DNA from: Legionella erythra
GTDB taxonomy: Bacteria; Pseudomonadota; Gammaproteobacteria; Legionellales; Legionellaceae
Length of the DNA: 64,000 bases
Direction of reading: 5' to 3'
NCBI RefSeq assembly: GCF_001467615.1
Contig: NZ_LNYA01000003.1
Span: 245,539-309,538, forward strand
Part shown: positions 31,387-39,607 of the stretch, piece by piece
Numbering within the stretch: the first letter of the stretch is position 1
Layout: each line of letters opens with the position of its first letter
The notes under the pieces: model-generated
The model's database searches: none
What the model saw: the letters and a program-made list of their open reading frames with translations, nothing else
Told to the model about the DNA's origin: nothing
Position numbers and translations under genes: made by a program

Positions 31387-31950
31387 TTATGAACCATAAA
31401 TCGTTGCATTAATGACATTAACCGTTCCCACAATATTAATTGCGAGGATCCCGCCAAAAACATGCATTAATCCCTTGCCCGTTCCACCAGGCGGTTGCCC
31501 TTGCGAAGCCGAGCGTGCAATCAGCACCCAACCCCGTATAAAGGCCGCAAGGCCAATGGTTTGAATGATGATTCTCAAAGCCCAGGCGACGGGGCTGCCG
31601 CTGCCAAACAGTGCATTGGTGCTTTGATTGCCACTGGCATTGGCATAAGCCAGAATATTGGTATTTCCAAACGTGGTCATGAGCATCACGTCCATGGCCG
31701 TCGGGAAATAAATGAATACCGCCGCGACAATTAAATAAACCACAGGCTCCTTGACGCTGGTATTGGACGACATCATCGTTCTGGCTTCACCATACACCTT
31801 TAAACTATATATGGCCTTAAAGGCAAAGGACAAGCCTATCAGATAAGCTGCACCGGTTAATAGTCTCTGAACAGGAGCAAGATTAGAGGCGATATTGTTT
31901 AGGATATCGGCCTGGCTTGTAATCCAGTTCGTAATTGATTGGTTAGCCAT
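31387..31950 (-). CDS. icmC: Dot/Icm membrane protein IcmC/DotE
   Basis: This is a 187-residue inner-membrane protein with four hydrophobic stretches (about 28-46, 70-95, 125-147, 163-180). A conserved core PVVYLIVAAVFIYFPTAMDVMLMTTFGN resembles IcmC/DotE and IcmV-like proteins. It follows icmG by 7 bases and precedes icmD by 25 bases, the canonical order. Its role in the channel base is inferred from the family. Confidence 0.92.
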   Translation of the reverse strand: MANQSITNWITSQADILNNIASNLAPVQRLLTGAAYLIGLSFAFKAIYSLKVYGEARTMMSSNTSVKEPVVYLIVAAVFIYFPTAMDVMLMTTFGNTNILAYANASGNQSTNALFGSGSPVAWALRIIIQTIGLAAFIRGWVLIARSASQGQPPGGTGKGLMHVFGGILAINIVGTVNVINATIYGS

Positions 31951-31957
31951 ATTCGTC

Positions 31958-32749
31958 TCAACTGTCTTGCTGGCTAAATCGAATGATCTGACCAGTACTC
32001 ATAACAACGCGTCCCTGGGTCGCATCAATCAGCTTTACCGTTCCATACCCTGCTATAACAGAACCCTCTCTTACCGTAAGTGTAGACCCATTTGTGGCAA
32101 TTAACCACGCCCGGCCTGGAATAACGGCCTGAATATAATAGACCGGACGCGGGGTTACTTTTCGCACCATCCGCGGGGCAGGTTTCGGTTTGGTTCGAAC
32201 CGTTAAAACCGCAATTTGCTGTGATTGTTGCTCAACTTTGGCCGCCAGTAAAGTGACGGACTGACTTAAGGCCGCGATTTTATTGCTTAAATCATTCACA
32301 TTACTTGAAAGGCCGTTTAACTGGTTATTGATGGTTGTGATTTCCGAGCGCACGCCCTGCTGCGCCAATTCCAGTGCGGATAATTTCTGGTTAACCTCAT
32401 CAGACACTCCAGCAGGTTGCGCCTGAGTCGGAACCGGTGTCAGAGTAGATGGCGTGGGTTGCGTGACCACCGGCGTCGCAGGCGTTGGCGTTACAGGCGT
32501 TGTCAACGTTGGAGTTGGTGTTACAGGTTCCGGTTTTTTGGAAAACATAGCCCCCATGAATTTATAAATAATCATGGCCGTCACAATCAAAGCAATCACA
32601 ATCAACGCGTTTTTTCGGACATCTTTTTTAGGAGCCCGCTGCTCGCCTTCAGCGCGCATGGCCTCTAAATCATCGTCAGCGCCATCCGGATTGACCACAT
32701 CCAAATCAGCAAACTGATACTCATCGTTGTTTTGATTATTATCAACCAT
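31958..32749 (-). CDS. icmG: Dot/Icm protein IcmG/DotF
   Basis: IcmG/DotF is a bitopic inner-membrane component of the core complex. The 263-residue protein has an acidic cytosolic N-terminus (about 1-45), one membrane segment (about 48-66), a Pro/Thr spacer (75-110), a heptad coiled coil (about 118-180) and a C-terminal periplasmic domain (YIQAVIPGRAWLIA). The coiled coil is longer and cleaner than the tail around it. It is tightly packed between icmE and icmC. Confidence 0.95.
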   Translation of the reverse strand: MVDNNQNNDEYQFADLDVVNPDGADDDLEAMRAEGEQRAPKKDVRKNALIVIALIVTAMIIYKFMGAMFSKKPEPVTPTPTLTTPVTPTPATPVVTQPTPSTLTPVPTQAQPAGVSDEVNQKLSALELAQQGVRSEITTINNQLNGLSSNVNDLSNKIAALSQSVTLLAAKVEQQSQQIAVLTVRTKPKPAPRMVRKVTPRPVYYIQAVIPGRAWLIATNGSTLTVREGSVIAGYGTVKLIDATQGRVVMSTGQIIRFSQQDS

Positions 32750-32768
32750 TTCTTACCTTCTCTTCACG

Positions 32769-35700
32769 TTAAAGGGAGGTTAAATCCTGAGTAAATAATA
32801 TACCCAACCCTGTTCCAGAAAATACTTCAACCGTTGTTGGACGGTTAAATTGCTGCTGCGCAACCTGCCCCCATTGTTTACCCAGGGTAGCCAGACCTAT
32901 GACGGCATTCTCCAGAGCCGAACGCCCCACACCATTCTGAATCGTAATATTATCACCGCCTCCGGTGCCGCCAATGGTTACCGTGGTATTGGCTGATTGG
33001 AACGCATTTCCAAACCCTTCCAGAAAGGAGGACGCGAACAATGAACCGTAGCGCAGCAGGTAATGATGATTGGTGCGACTCGATAAGGCCGTACGCGCCG
33101 TATTGGGGTCAATGGCAAAAGCACTGATTGACGTGGTTTTCGCCGCCCCAGGCACAGACATGGTGTTAAAACTAATGACCATCTTGTCGGAATTGCTGGG
33201 GAGATTAAAACTGCCAATGAGCTTCGCCCCTTTAAAACGGCCCGATACGATGGTTGCAAGAATGGGTCCGGGTTCATCACTGTTCACCGAAGTATCCAGT
33301 ACAGCGAACAGAATATCGCCGGTCTTGATTAATGCTTTTGGTGCCGGGCCTGTTGCTGTCGTCGCCTGAGGAATGGCAGAAGCACCCGCCTGATTCGGAC
33401 CAAAGCCAGCCAAACCGGCCTGTGCCGCTTCTTTCTTATCTTCCTCTTCGCCGCCAGTATAAACCTGCACCCCGATTTTTTGCCAGGTCTGTAAAGACTG
33501 GTTAGCCACAGACAGCATTTCCGACGTGCGTTGCTGAATTTGCTGTTGATAGCGTTGATCGGCTAATTGCTGGTTTTGCTTTTTAAGAATAGCCTGTAGC
33601 TGCTGCGCATTGGCGGCTTCCACCGAGGCAGCTGTCTGGGGACGTCCCTGTCCTCCGGGAAGACCAACCATAGTGGATGGCAATCCTGGCTGGGTGATGC
33701 CCTCAAGCCCCGGAAGCTGAGCCCCGGTATCCGGTCCTGTTCCCAATTCAGACGCAGTGAAGCCCGCGTCTTTTAATTGATCATTGGTAAAACCCGCCCG
33801 CCTTAACTGGGCAGCGGTAAAACCGGCATCCCTTAACTCTTTGGCAGAAAATCCAGCTTTCATTAATTCTTCCGGGCTGAAACCGGCGTCTTTCAGCTCT
33901 TTCGCGCTGTATCCTGCCGCTTTTAGCTGAGCTGCTGTAAAGCCGGCATTTTTTAATTCCGCCGCACTAAATCCGGCATCACGCAATTGACTGGCGGTGA
34001 ATCCGGCGTCTTTTAATTGTTGGGCGGTGAATCCCGCAGCGCGCAATTCTTTCGCGGAAAAACCAGCAGCCTTTAATTCAGCCGCAGTAAAGCCCGCATT
34101 TTTAAGCTCCGCCGCGGTATAGCCTGCCGCACGAAGTTCTGCCGCCGTATAACCAGCCGCTTTCATCGCAGCAGCACTGCATCCCAGCGTTTGTTTAATG
34201 GTAGTGGCCGACACCCCGGCAGCGCGTGCGGCCTGCAGGGAGGCCACGCTGCAATCGGCGGTGCGCCCTGCAGCGATGATTGCAGCAGGGTCAATGCCGG
34301 CTGCAGCCAATTGCTGGGGCGTAAATCCGGCAGCGAGCAACTCCTGAGGGGTAAAACCCGCATCTGAGAGGGCTTTGGCATCATAACCGGCAGCCTTTAA
34401 AGCGGCCGCACTACAGCCGTTTAATTCACGGATGCGTTTGGCAGAAACACCCGCCTCAAAAAGCTGACGCAGCTTGGTTGGATCACAACCGGCTGCCCGA
34501 ATCGCTGCATCGGACGCAGCAGCGGCCTGTTTAATCTCTTGAGGGGTAAAACCGGCTGCCAGCAGTTCCTGGGGGGTAAATCCCGCATCCAGCAGGGATT
34601 TGGCATCATACCCGGCCGCTTTGAGCGCCGCCGCACTACAACCATTTAATTCCTTGATGCGTTTGGCAGAGACACCCTGATTAAATAAGGCTTTTAGTTT
34701 ATCCGGATCACACCCGGCTGCCCGAATGGCATTGTCATCCAATGCATTCGCCGCACTGATTTGGGCCGGAGTAAACCCGGCATTGGCCAGATCATTGTCC
34801 GTGAACCCGGCTTCCTTGAGTGCTTTGGCACTGCAACCGGCATATTGCCTGATTAATTTGGCACTGACTCCAGCCAACCGTTCCTTGCGTAAGGCCTCCA
34901 CATCGCAGCCTGCCTTCTTGACATCATCCGGTGTAATACCGGGGGGCAACTCCGATTCAGCGGCCATGATTTGGGCAGGGGTAAAGCCGGCTTTCGCCAA
35001 ATCATCCGGGGTAAATCCAGCATTAAGCAAATCCCTGGCGCTGAAACCCGCCGCTTTTAATTCAGCGGCTGTAAAGCCAGCGTTTTTTAGCTCCGCTGCA
35101 CTAAATCCAGCATTTCTTAATTCAGCCGCAGTGTAGCCTGCGGCTTTGAGCTGTGCAGCGCTGCAACCACTGATGCGGCGAATGGCCGCAGCACTGACGC
35201 CAGCCGCTCTTAATTTCTGTAAGGCTGCGACCTGACATCCGGCATTGCGAACATCCGCCTCGGTTATTCCTTCCGGCAAGCCACTGGCTCGGGCAATGTC
35301 ATCATCAGAAAAGCCAGCGCCTTTCAATTCCCCATCGCTGAAACCAGCATCTTTCATTTCCTGAGCAGTAAAACCGGCATTGCGCAGCTCACAGGCATCA
35401 AATCCGCAGGCACGCAAGCGCGCCGCGCTGTAGCCGGCATCCTTCAACTGGCGGGCATTGTATCCGGCCGCCCGCAATTCTTTACAGGAACAGACCGGTT
35501 CAAGATCGCCAATCTGATACCCATTATCCTTTAATTGAGCGCAGGTACAGGCTCGTTTAAGATCAGTCATTGCTGCGCCCTGACTAACGACCTGCTGAAC
35601 CGTTGCCTTGCTGCAATTGCTGTTTTTCAAATCCTGCAGCCATAAACTTTGTTGTGGGCCGCCCTCTTCTTCACGGGCCAAGGTAGAGAAACCGACACTG

Positions 35701-36056
35701 CCCTCTCCCTGCTGAGGACCAACGGATTGAACGCCCGCACCCAACTCTTGTGTACGGATGATGGTCGGAATGGCGCTGCCGCCGCTTTTAAGTGCAGTTT
35801 CAGCCTGGGTAACGTTTTGTATCTGCTGCAGCTTGGCGTATTGAGCCGTTGGGTCCAAAGCCCCCGGAATGGATTGAATGTTTCCTGGTGCACTGGTCAC
35901 CGAAGACGTACCCAGCGGGCCGACGTCCGTTGACGACGTGAATTTGACGATGCCGATTACAACAGCAATCACCAAAAGCAGGGAGGTAAATATAATAATG
36001 ACCCTGGATCGGGTGTTGGTAAACAGCGCTTTGAGATTTTCTTTTTTTCCTGCCAT
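32769..36056 (-). CDS. icmE: Dot/Icm core channel protein IcmE/DotG
   Basis: DotG is the VirB10-like protein that spans the envelope and forms the central channel with DotC, DotD and DotH. The 1095-residue protein has one inner-membrane segment (about 18-38), a huge 10-residue repeat region (about 150-770) built on A-G-F/Y-x-A-x-x-L-K/R, and a VirB10-like C-terminal domain of about 200 residues (DILFAVLDTSVNSDEPGP onward). It is longer than the L. pneumophila protein (about 1048). The cysteine-bearing modules within the repeats are discussed as a finding. It starts 2 bases after icmK. Confidence 0.97.
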   Translation of the reverse strand: MAGKKENLKALFTNTRSRVIIIFTSLLLVIAVVIGIVKFTSSTDVGPLGTSSVTSAPGNIQSIPGALDPTAQYAKLQQIQNVTQAETALKSGGSAIPTIIRTQELGAGVQSVGPQQGEGSVGFSTLAREEEGGPQQSLWLQDLKNSNCSKATVQQVVSQGAAMTDLKRACTCAQLKDNGYQIGDLEPVCSCKELRAAGYNARQLKDAGYSAARLRACGFDACELRNAGFTAQEMKDAGFSDGELKGAGFSDDDIARASGLPEGITEADVRNAGCQVAALQKLRAAGVSAAAIRRISGCSAAQLKAAGYTAAELRNAGFSAAELKNAGFTAAELKAAGFSARDLLNAGFTPDDLAKAGFTPAQIMAAESELPPGITPDDVKKAGCDVEALRKERLAGVSAKLIRQYAGCSAKALKEAGFTDNDLANAGFTPAQISAANALDDNAIRAAGCDPDKLKALFNQGVSAKRIKELNGCSAAALKAAGYDAKSLLDAGFTPQELLAAGFTPQEIKQAAAASDAAIRAAGCDPTKLRQLFEAGVSAKRIRELNGCSAAALKAAGYDAKALSDAGFTPQELLAAGFTPQQLAAAGIDPAAIIAAGRTADCSVASLQAARAAGVSATTIKQTLGCSAAAMKAAGYTAAELRAAGYTAAELKNAGFTAAELKAAGFSAKELRAAGFTAQQLKDAGFTASQLRDAGFSAAELKNAGFTAAQLKAAGYSAKELKDAGFSPEELMKAGFSAKELRDAGFTAAQLRRAGFTNDQLKDAGFTASELGTGPDTGAQLPGLEGITQPGLPSTMVGLPGGQGRPQTAASVEAANAQQLQAILKKQNQQLADQRYQQQIQQRTSEMLSVANQSLQTWQKIGVQVYTGGEEEDKKEAAQAGLAGFGPNQAGASAIPQATTATGPAPKALIKTGDILFAVLDTSVNSDEPGPILATIVSGRFKGAKLIGSFNLPSNSDKMVISFNTMSVPGAAKTTSISAFAIDPNTARTALSSRTNHHYLLRYGSLFASSFLEGFGNAFQSANTTVTIGGTGGGDNITIQNGVGRSALENAVIGLATLGKQWGQVAQQQFNRPTTVEVFSGTGLGILFTQDLTSL
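34312..34729 (-). repeat. 75-codon tandem duplication inside icmE
   Basis: Two near-identical blocks of about 65 codons lie 225 bases apart within the icmE repeat region. Both carry AIRAAGCDP, GVSAKRI, ELNGCSAAALKAAGYDAK and AGFTPQELLAAGFTPQ in order. They form a higher-order unit over the 10-residue repeat. Confidence 0.75.
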
Positions 36057-36058
36057 TG

Positions 36059-37141
36059 CTATAACCCTTCTACCTTGAGTTGCATGACTTTCCCATGCCA
36101 GGACACTAATAATACAGGCGACTTCTGCATCTCGTAGGCGTGCATGCCGTCAGCGCTGGTCATGCTGCTTATCCACCCTGGGGATAAAATAGTCAAATTG
36201 GTACGCACAAACATTTTATCGCCTAACAACCAGGCTCTGGCATCTCCACCGCTTACGGTTAACCGCTGGCTTCCCTGAGGCGGAACGCCATCCAGTACAT
36301 GCAGCAATACATCATTGGCGCTTGGGGGAATTCCCTCTTCAATCGGCGTGTTATTGGCATTGGGCCCATACCCCTGAACCCGTAAATCCACACGATAATC
36401 CACGGCTTTCTGCCCGGGGATTAATGTCAGCATGACGGGTGTGTTAAGGCCTTTTAAACGAACAGCCAAATTACCGTAGTTATAAAGCTTTTGTGCCTGA
36501 ATCATCAGGGTGTTGCTGGTTTTATCCCATTGAATGTTAAACGCAGTCGGGTCACCCAGGTCATATGCACTGATAGGCCAGGGAGCGCCGGTGGAATCTA
36601 AAAAAACCAGGGAGGACACAAAGCCCTGCGACAGGCGGATCACTGGCGGAGTTGAACCCGGTGACAAATTCACAAACTGGGACGTCGCCGTGGGCTTTGG
36701 CGGTGTTCCCGCAGGGGATGCTTCGGCAAACTCCGACGCCTCATAAATCTGTTTCAAACGAACAATCTGTTCAGGCGTTAAGGGGAATAACTGCCGGGTC
36801 ACGCCTTCAAACGCCTTGGTATCAATTAACTCTTTGTCGTTGGCGGTGATCGTAGGATCCTGGGGATTGTTTGATTGCGGCTGCGGCTGCGCCTGATTGG
36901 CCGCGGCTGCGGTCGTTGCCGCTGTCGGCGGCCTGTTGACAGCCTGCCCGCCTTCAGCCTGGCCGGCCTGATTACCGCCTTGATCAGTCTGAGACAAACG
37001 CTGTTGCAGTAATCGCAATTGTTGCAATGCCTGTTGAGCCGAATCAGTCTGATCGGCTGCATAGAGGGTAGCGGTCAAGGCATTCACTGCCAAGAGACCG
37101 GATAGACTGACCCATTGAAGTAAAACTTTTGTTTTTTCCAT
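36059..37141 (-). CDS. icmK: Dot/Icm outer-membrane complex protein IcmK/DotH
   Basis: DotH forms the outer-membrane core ring with DotC, DotD and DotG. The protein has 360 residues from ATG 37141 (one TTG codon further is open). It has a signal peptide (about 1-28), a Gln/Pro-rich linker (about 35-95), and a C-terminal beta-sandwich (residues 150-360, with LNTPVMLTLIPGQKAVDYRV). The start overlaps the icmL stop by one base (TGATG). Length matches the L. pneumophila 361. Confidence 0.96.
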   Translation of the reverse strand: MEKTKVLLQWVSLSGLLAVNALTATLYAADQTDSAQQALQQLRLLQQRLSQTDQGGNQAGQAEGGQAVNRPPTAATTAAAANQAQPQPQSNNPQDPTITANDKELIDTKAFEGVTRQLFPLTPEQIVRLKQIYEASEFAEASPAGTPPKPTATSQFVNLSPGSTPPVIRLSQGFVSSLVFLDSTGAPWPISAYDLGDPTAFNIQWDKTSNTLMIQAQKLYNYGNLAVRLKGLNTPVMLTLIPGQKAVDYRVDLRVQGYGPNANNTPIEEGIPPSANDVLLHVLDGVPPQGSQRLTVSGGDARAWLLGDKMFVRTNLTILSPGWISSMTSADGMHAYEMQKSPVLLVSWHGKVMQLKVEGL

Positions 37142-37779
37142 CAAGTTACTCCACCGCTGGCTTGTCCTACAACAAATTGCGCAATACCAATTCCACGAGG
37201 CGAATCAAGCGTTGAAATCCGCGTAATTAACATGGTGACTACATTGTTTTGCTGAAAAAACTCACTCGCACTCTGGTAGGTAACCAGAATCGGCATTTGT
37301 ACACGCCAGGAAAAACGACCGCTTAATACCCCTTTTTGCAAAATAATCGGGGCACGGGTCGCTACAGCGGAAACAATTAATTTTTTTGCTTTAACCTGAT
37401 CGAGAATATTGGAGTCCTGCAAAGCCTGGAGGAATTGCTGCCAACCATCGCTTGTAAAAAAGCCTGATGTGGACTCGAGCTCATCCCGGTAATTGACAAA
37501 GTTGTAGGTGAATGCCGCGATAGCCGCCTGGTTGGCCCATTGTAAAACAGCAGAATCGGATTGGTTAGGCTCATTCAAGGCAGTCAGCGGGGTAATACGG
37601 CCATTAATGCTGGTTGCAAAATATTTAGGCTCTGGCGGATGCGTAATAATATAAGCCAGCATGGAGCCAATGATAAAAATGATAGCCACAGCGACCAGCA
37701 GGGCAAACATTAATTTCTGCTGACCATCTCGCGCAAACCTCTCCTGAAAGCGGACCTCTTTTAACTCTTGTTGAGCCAT
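37141..37779 (-). CDS. icmL: Dot/Icm inner-membrane protein IcmL/DotI, copy next to icmK
   Basis: IcmL/DotI forms a VirB8-like inner-membrane complex with IcmM/DotJ. The 212-residue protein has one membrane segment (about 26-48), the conserved PKYFATSINGRITPL at about 50-66, and a VirB8-like periplasmic domain with NFVNYRDEL, GFFTSDGW and PRGIGIAQFVV. It sits between icmM and icmK, the normal icmL position. A paralogue lies on the other side of icmM. Confidence 0.95.
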   Translation of the reverse strand: MAQQELKEVRFQERFARDGQQKLMFALLVAVAIIFIIGSMLAYIITHPPEPKYFATSINGRITPLTALNEPNQSDSAVLQWANQAAIAAFTYNFVNYRDELESTSGFFTSDGWQQFLQALQDSNILDQVKAKKLIVSAVATRAPIILQKGVLSGRFSWRVQMPILVTYQSASEFFQQNNVVTMLITRISTLDSPRGIGIAQFVVGQASGGVT

Positions 37780-37791
37780 ATTTTCCTCATC

Positions 37792-38076
37792 TTATTCCGG
37801 TATCACTTTAACGGGCGGTGCGTTAACAGGATCCGGCGGCAATAATGCAGCGGATGAATCATTTGGGGCATCCCGCGGTGACAACAGGATAGGCGGCGTT
37901 ACCCCATTTGACGCATAATATTCTCGTTCGGGCTGATTAAAGTAGGCGTAGTAAATCCCGCTGATTAAAGCCAGATTGATTACCAAAGAACCAATCACCA
38001 GCGTACAGGCCCGTCTATAGCTTGAGACGTAAAATGATTTGGAATTTTTTATTGACAGCCAAGTCTCTCGACTCAT
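37792..38076 (-). CDS. icmM: Dot/Icm inner-membrane protein IcmM/DotJ
   Basis: IcmM/DotJ is a truncated IcmL relative: a cytosolic N-terminus and a single membrane segment (about 26-48), then a short periplasmic tail (PEREYYASNGVTPPILL). The length of 94 residues equals that of L. pneumophila. It pairs with DotI in a ring. It lies 12 bases from icmL. Confidence 0.9.
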   Translation of the reverse strand: MSRETWLSIKNSKSFYVSSYRRACTLVIGSLVINLALISGIYYAYFNQPEREYYASNGVTPPILLSPRDAPNDSSAALLPPDPVNAPPVKVIPE

Positions 38077-38221
38077 TTTATCCTCATTAAACCATTATTT
38101 TCTTTGATCTACTTATTTTTCAGCAACATGATGGCTTATTTTCCCGAAGGAATGCAACTATAGGTTTATCATTGAGCCCTGCTTGCTGTAAAGCGAAATC
38201 CGACAATCCTCCCCATTTTCT

Positions 38222-38851
38222 TTAACTGCTCAAAGGGCTAACCACAAATTGGGATATACCAATACCACGCGGTGAGTTTAAGGTGGATACGCGGGTAACC
38301 AGCATGCTCACCATATTGGCTTGTTGGGTATATTCAGTCACGCTCTGGTAGGTTACCAGAATAGGAATCTGCACGCGCCAGGTAAAACGATCATTTACAA
38401 GTCCTTTACGTAAAATGGTTGGCGGACTTATCGCTGCAGCAGAAACAATCAATTTTTTAGCCTGCACGGCATCCAGGTTATTGGATTCTTCCAATGCCTG
38501 CAAAAACAAACGCCAGCCATCAGCGGTAAAAAAGCCGGAAGAAGCCTGTAACTCCTCGCGGTAATTAACAAAATTGTAGCTAAAAGCCGCAACAGCAGCC
38601 TGGCCTGCCCAGGCGAGCATGGCATCATCGGACTGATTGGGTTGATTTAAAGGAAAAAGAGGCATGACACGGCCGTTTAAACTGGTTGGGAAATAACGCG
38701 GTGCCGGTGGGTTATTTACAATCCAGATCAACAGGAAGGCCAGCAGAATATTAATCGTAAACGAAACCAAAAGAATACCCATGACCTTCCGGTGGCCTTT
38801 ACGGTAATATTCATTGCGAACATGAACGGCCATTAACGCATCTTGTGGCAT
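38222..38851 (-). CDS. Second IcmL/DotI paralogue
   Basis: This 209-residue protein has the complete IcmL architecture: one membrane segment (about 22-46), PRYFPTSLNGRVMPL, NFVNYREELQ, GFFTADGW and PRGIGISQFVV. By eye it is about 60 percent identical to the copy beside icmK over its periplasmic domain. It is located between icmN and icmM. Its N-terminus (RNEYYRKGHRK) is closer to L. pneumophila IcmL than that of the other copy. It could form mixed DotI rings. Confidence 0.93.
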   Translation of the reverse strand: MPQDALMAVHVRNEYYRKGHRKVMGILLVSFTINILLAFLLIWIVNNPPAPRYFPTSLNGRVMPLFPLNQPNQSDDAMLAWAGQAAVAAFSYNFVNYREELQASSGFFTADGWRLFLQALEESNNLDAVQAKKLIVSAAAISPPTILRKGLVNDRFTWRVQIPILVTYQSVTEYTQQANMVSMLVTRVSTLNSPRGIGISQFVVSPLSS

Positions 38852-38859
38852 CTTATCCT

Positions 38860-39435
38860 CTATACAATTGCATCTCTGAATGTAATTTCAATTCTGGAAT
38901 TGGGTGATTTGTCTCCACCCTGATAAAATGAGACCACGGGTTTGTCGCTTCCTGCCCCTTCGGTGAAAATAAAGCGGCTGTCGATGCCCTGAGACCAGAG
39001 GTAATTGGCCACAACCCGGGCTCTCGCGAGCGTCAGCGCCTGTTCACGTCGGGACGATACATACTGACTGCTGTAGCTGGTTACATTCACACCAACTTTT
39101 CTGAATTGTTTCAAAAATAACACCACCTGATTCAACAAGGCATAGGATTCCCAGCGAATACGAGGTGACTGATCGGCAAAAAGTGCCCCTGAGGGGATAC
39201 TGATTAAATAATCCGAGCCAATGGTTATGACCTTAACGCCGCGTTTATTAAAGTTTTTTTGCATGGTTATCACGGCATAATCGGATGTCCCGGCTACTTT
39301 TTTTGGTAGTCGGTAGGTTTCTTCTTCGAGGGGCTGATATTGTCCGCCGCGCTGGCAGCTGGATAATAGCAGCGCAACCAGCAAAGCTGTCTGCCCGGAT
39401 AAAAAGGCTTTTGAGGTTACACGCCAAAATCTCAC
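38860..39435 (-). CDS. icmN: OmpA-like lipoprotein IcmN/DotK
   Basis: IcmN/DotK is an outer-membrane lipoprotein with an OmpA-type peptidoglycan-binding domain. I choose a GTG start at 39435, because GAGGG lies just upstream and it gives a normal lipoprotein signal with lipobox LLSSC (27 residues to the Cys). An ATG at 39477 adds 14 residues. The OmpA core includes SRREQALTLARARVVANYL and SRIEITF. It has 191 residues, close to 189 in L. pneumophila. It lies 8 bases upstream of the extra icmL. Confidence 0.85.
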   Translation of the reverse strand: MRFWRVTSKAFLSGQTALLVALLLSSCQRGGQYQPLEEETYRLPKKVAGTSDYAVITMQKNFNKRGVKVITIGSDYLISIPSGALFADQSPRIRWESYALLNQVVLFLKQFRKVGVNVTSYSSQYVSSRREQALTLARARVVANYLWSQGIDSRFIFTEGAGSDKPVVSFYQGGDKSPNSRIEITFRDAIV

Positions 39436-39607
39436 TATAGCCCTCTTTTGATGTATGGATTGATTGAATCTTATCAAATAAAAACATACAAATCATTGCG
39501 TTACAAGCACTTCCTGAAAAAACACCGTGAGGAGGGAGTTTATGAACAAATTTAAAGCGTTATGGGTGGTATTTTGATAGCAACAGCCAGTATGCTGATG
39601 GCCATAA

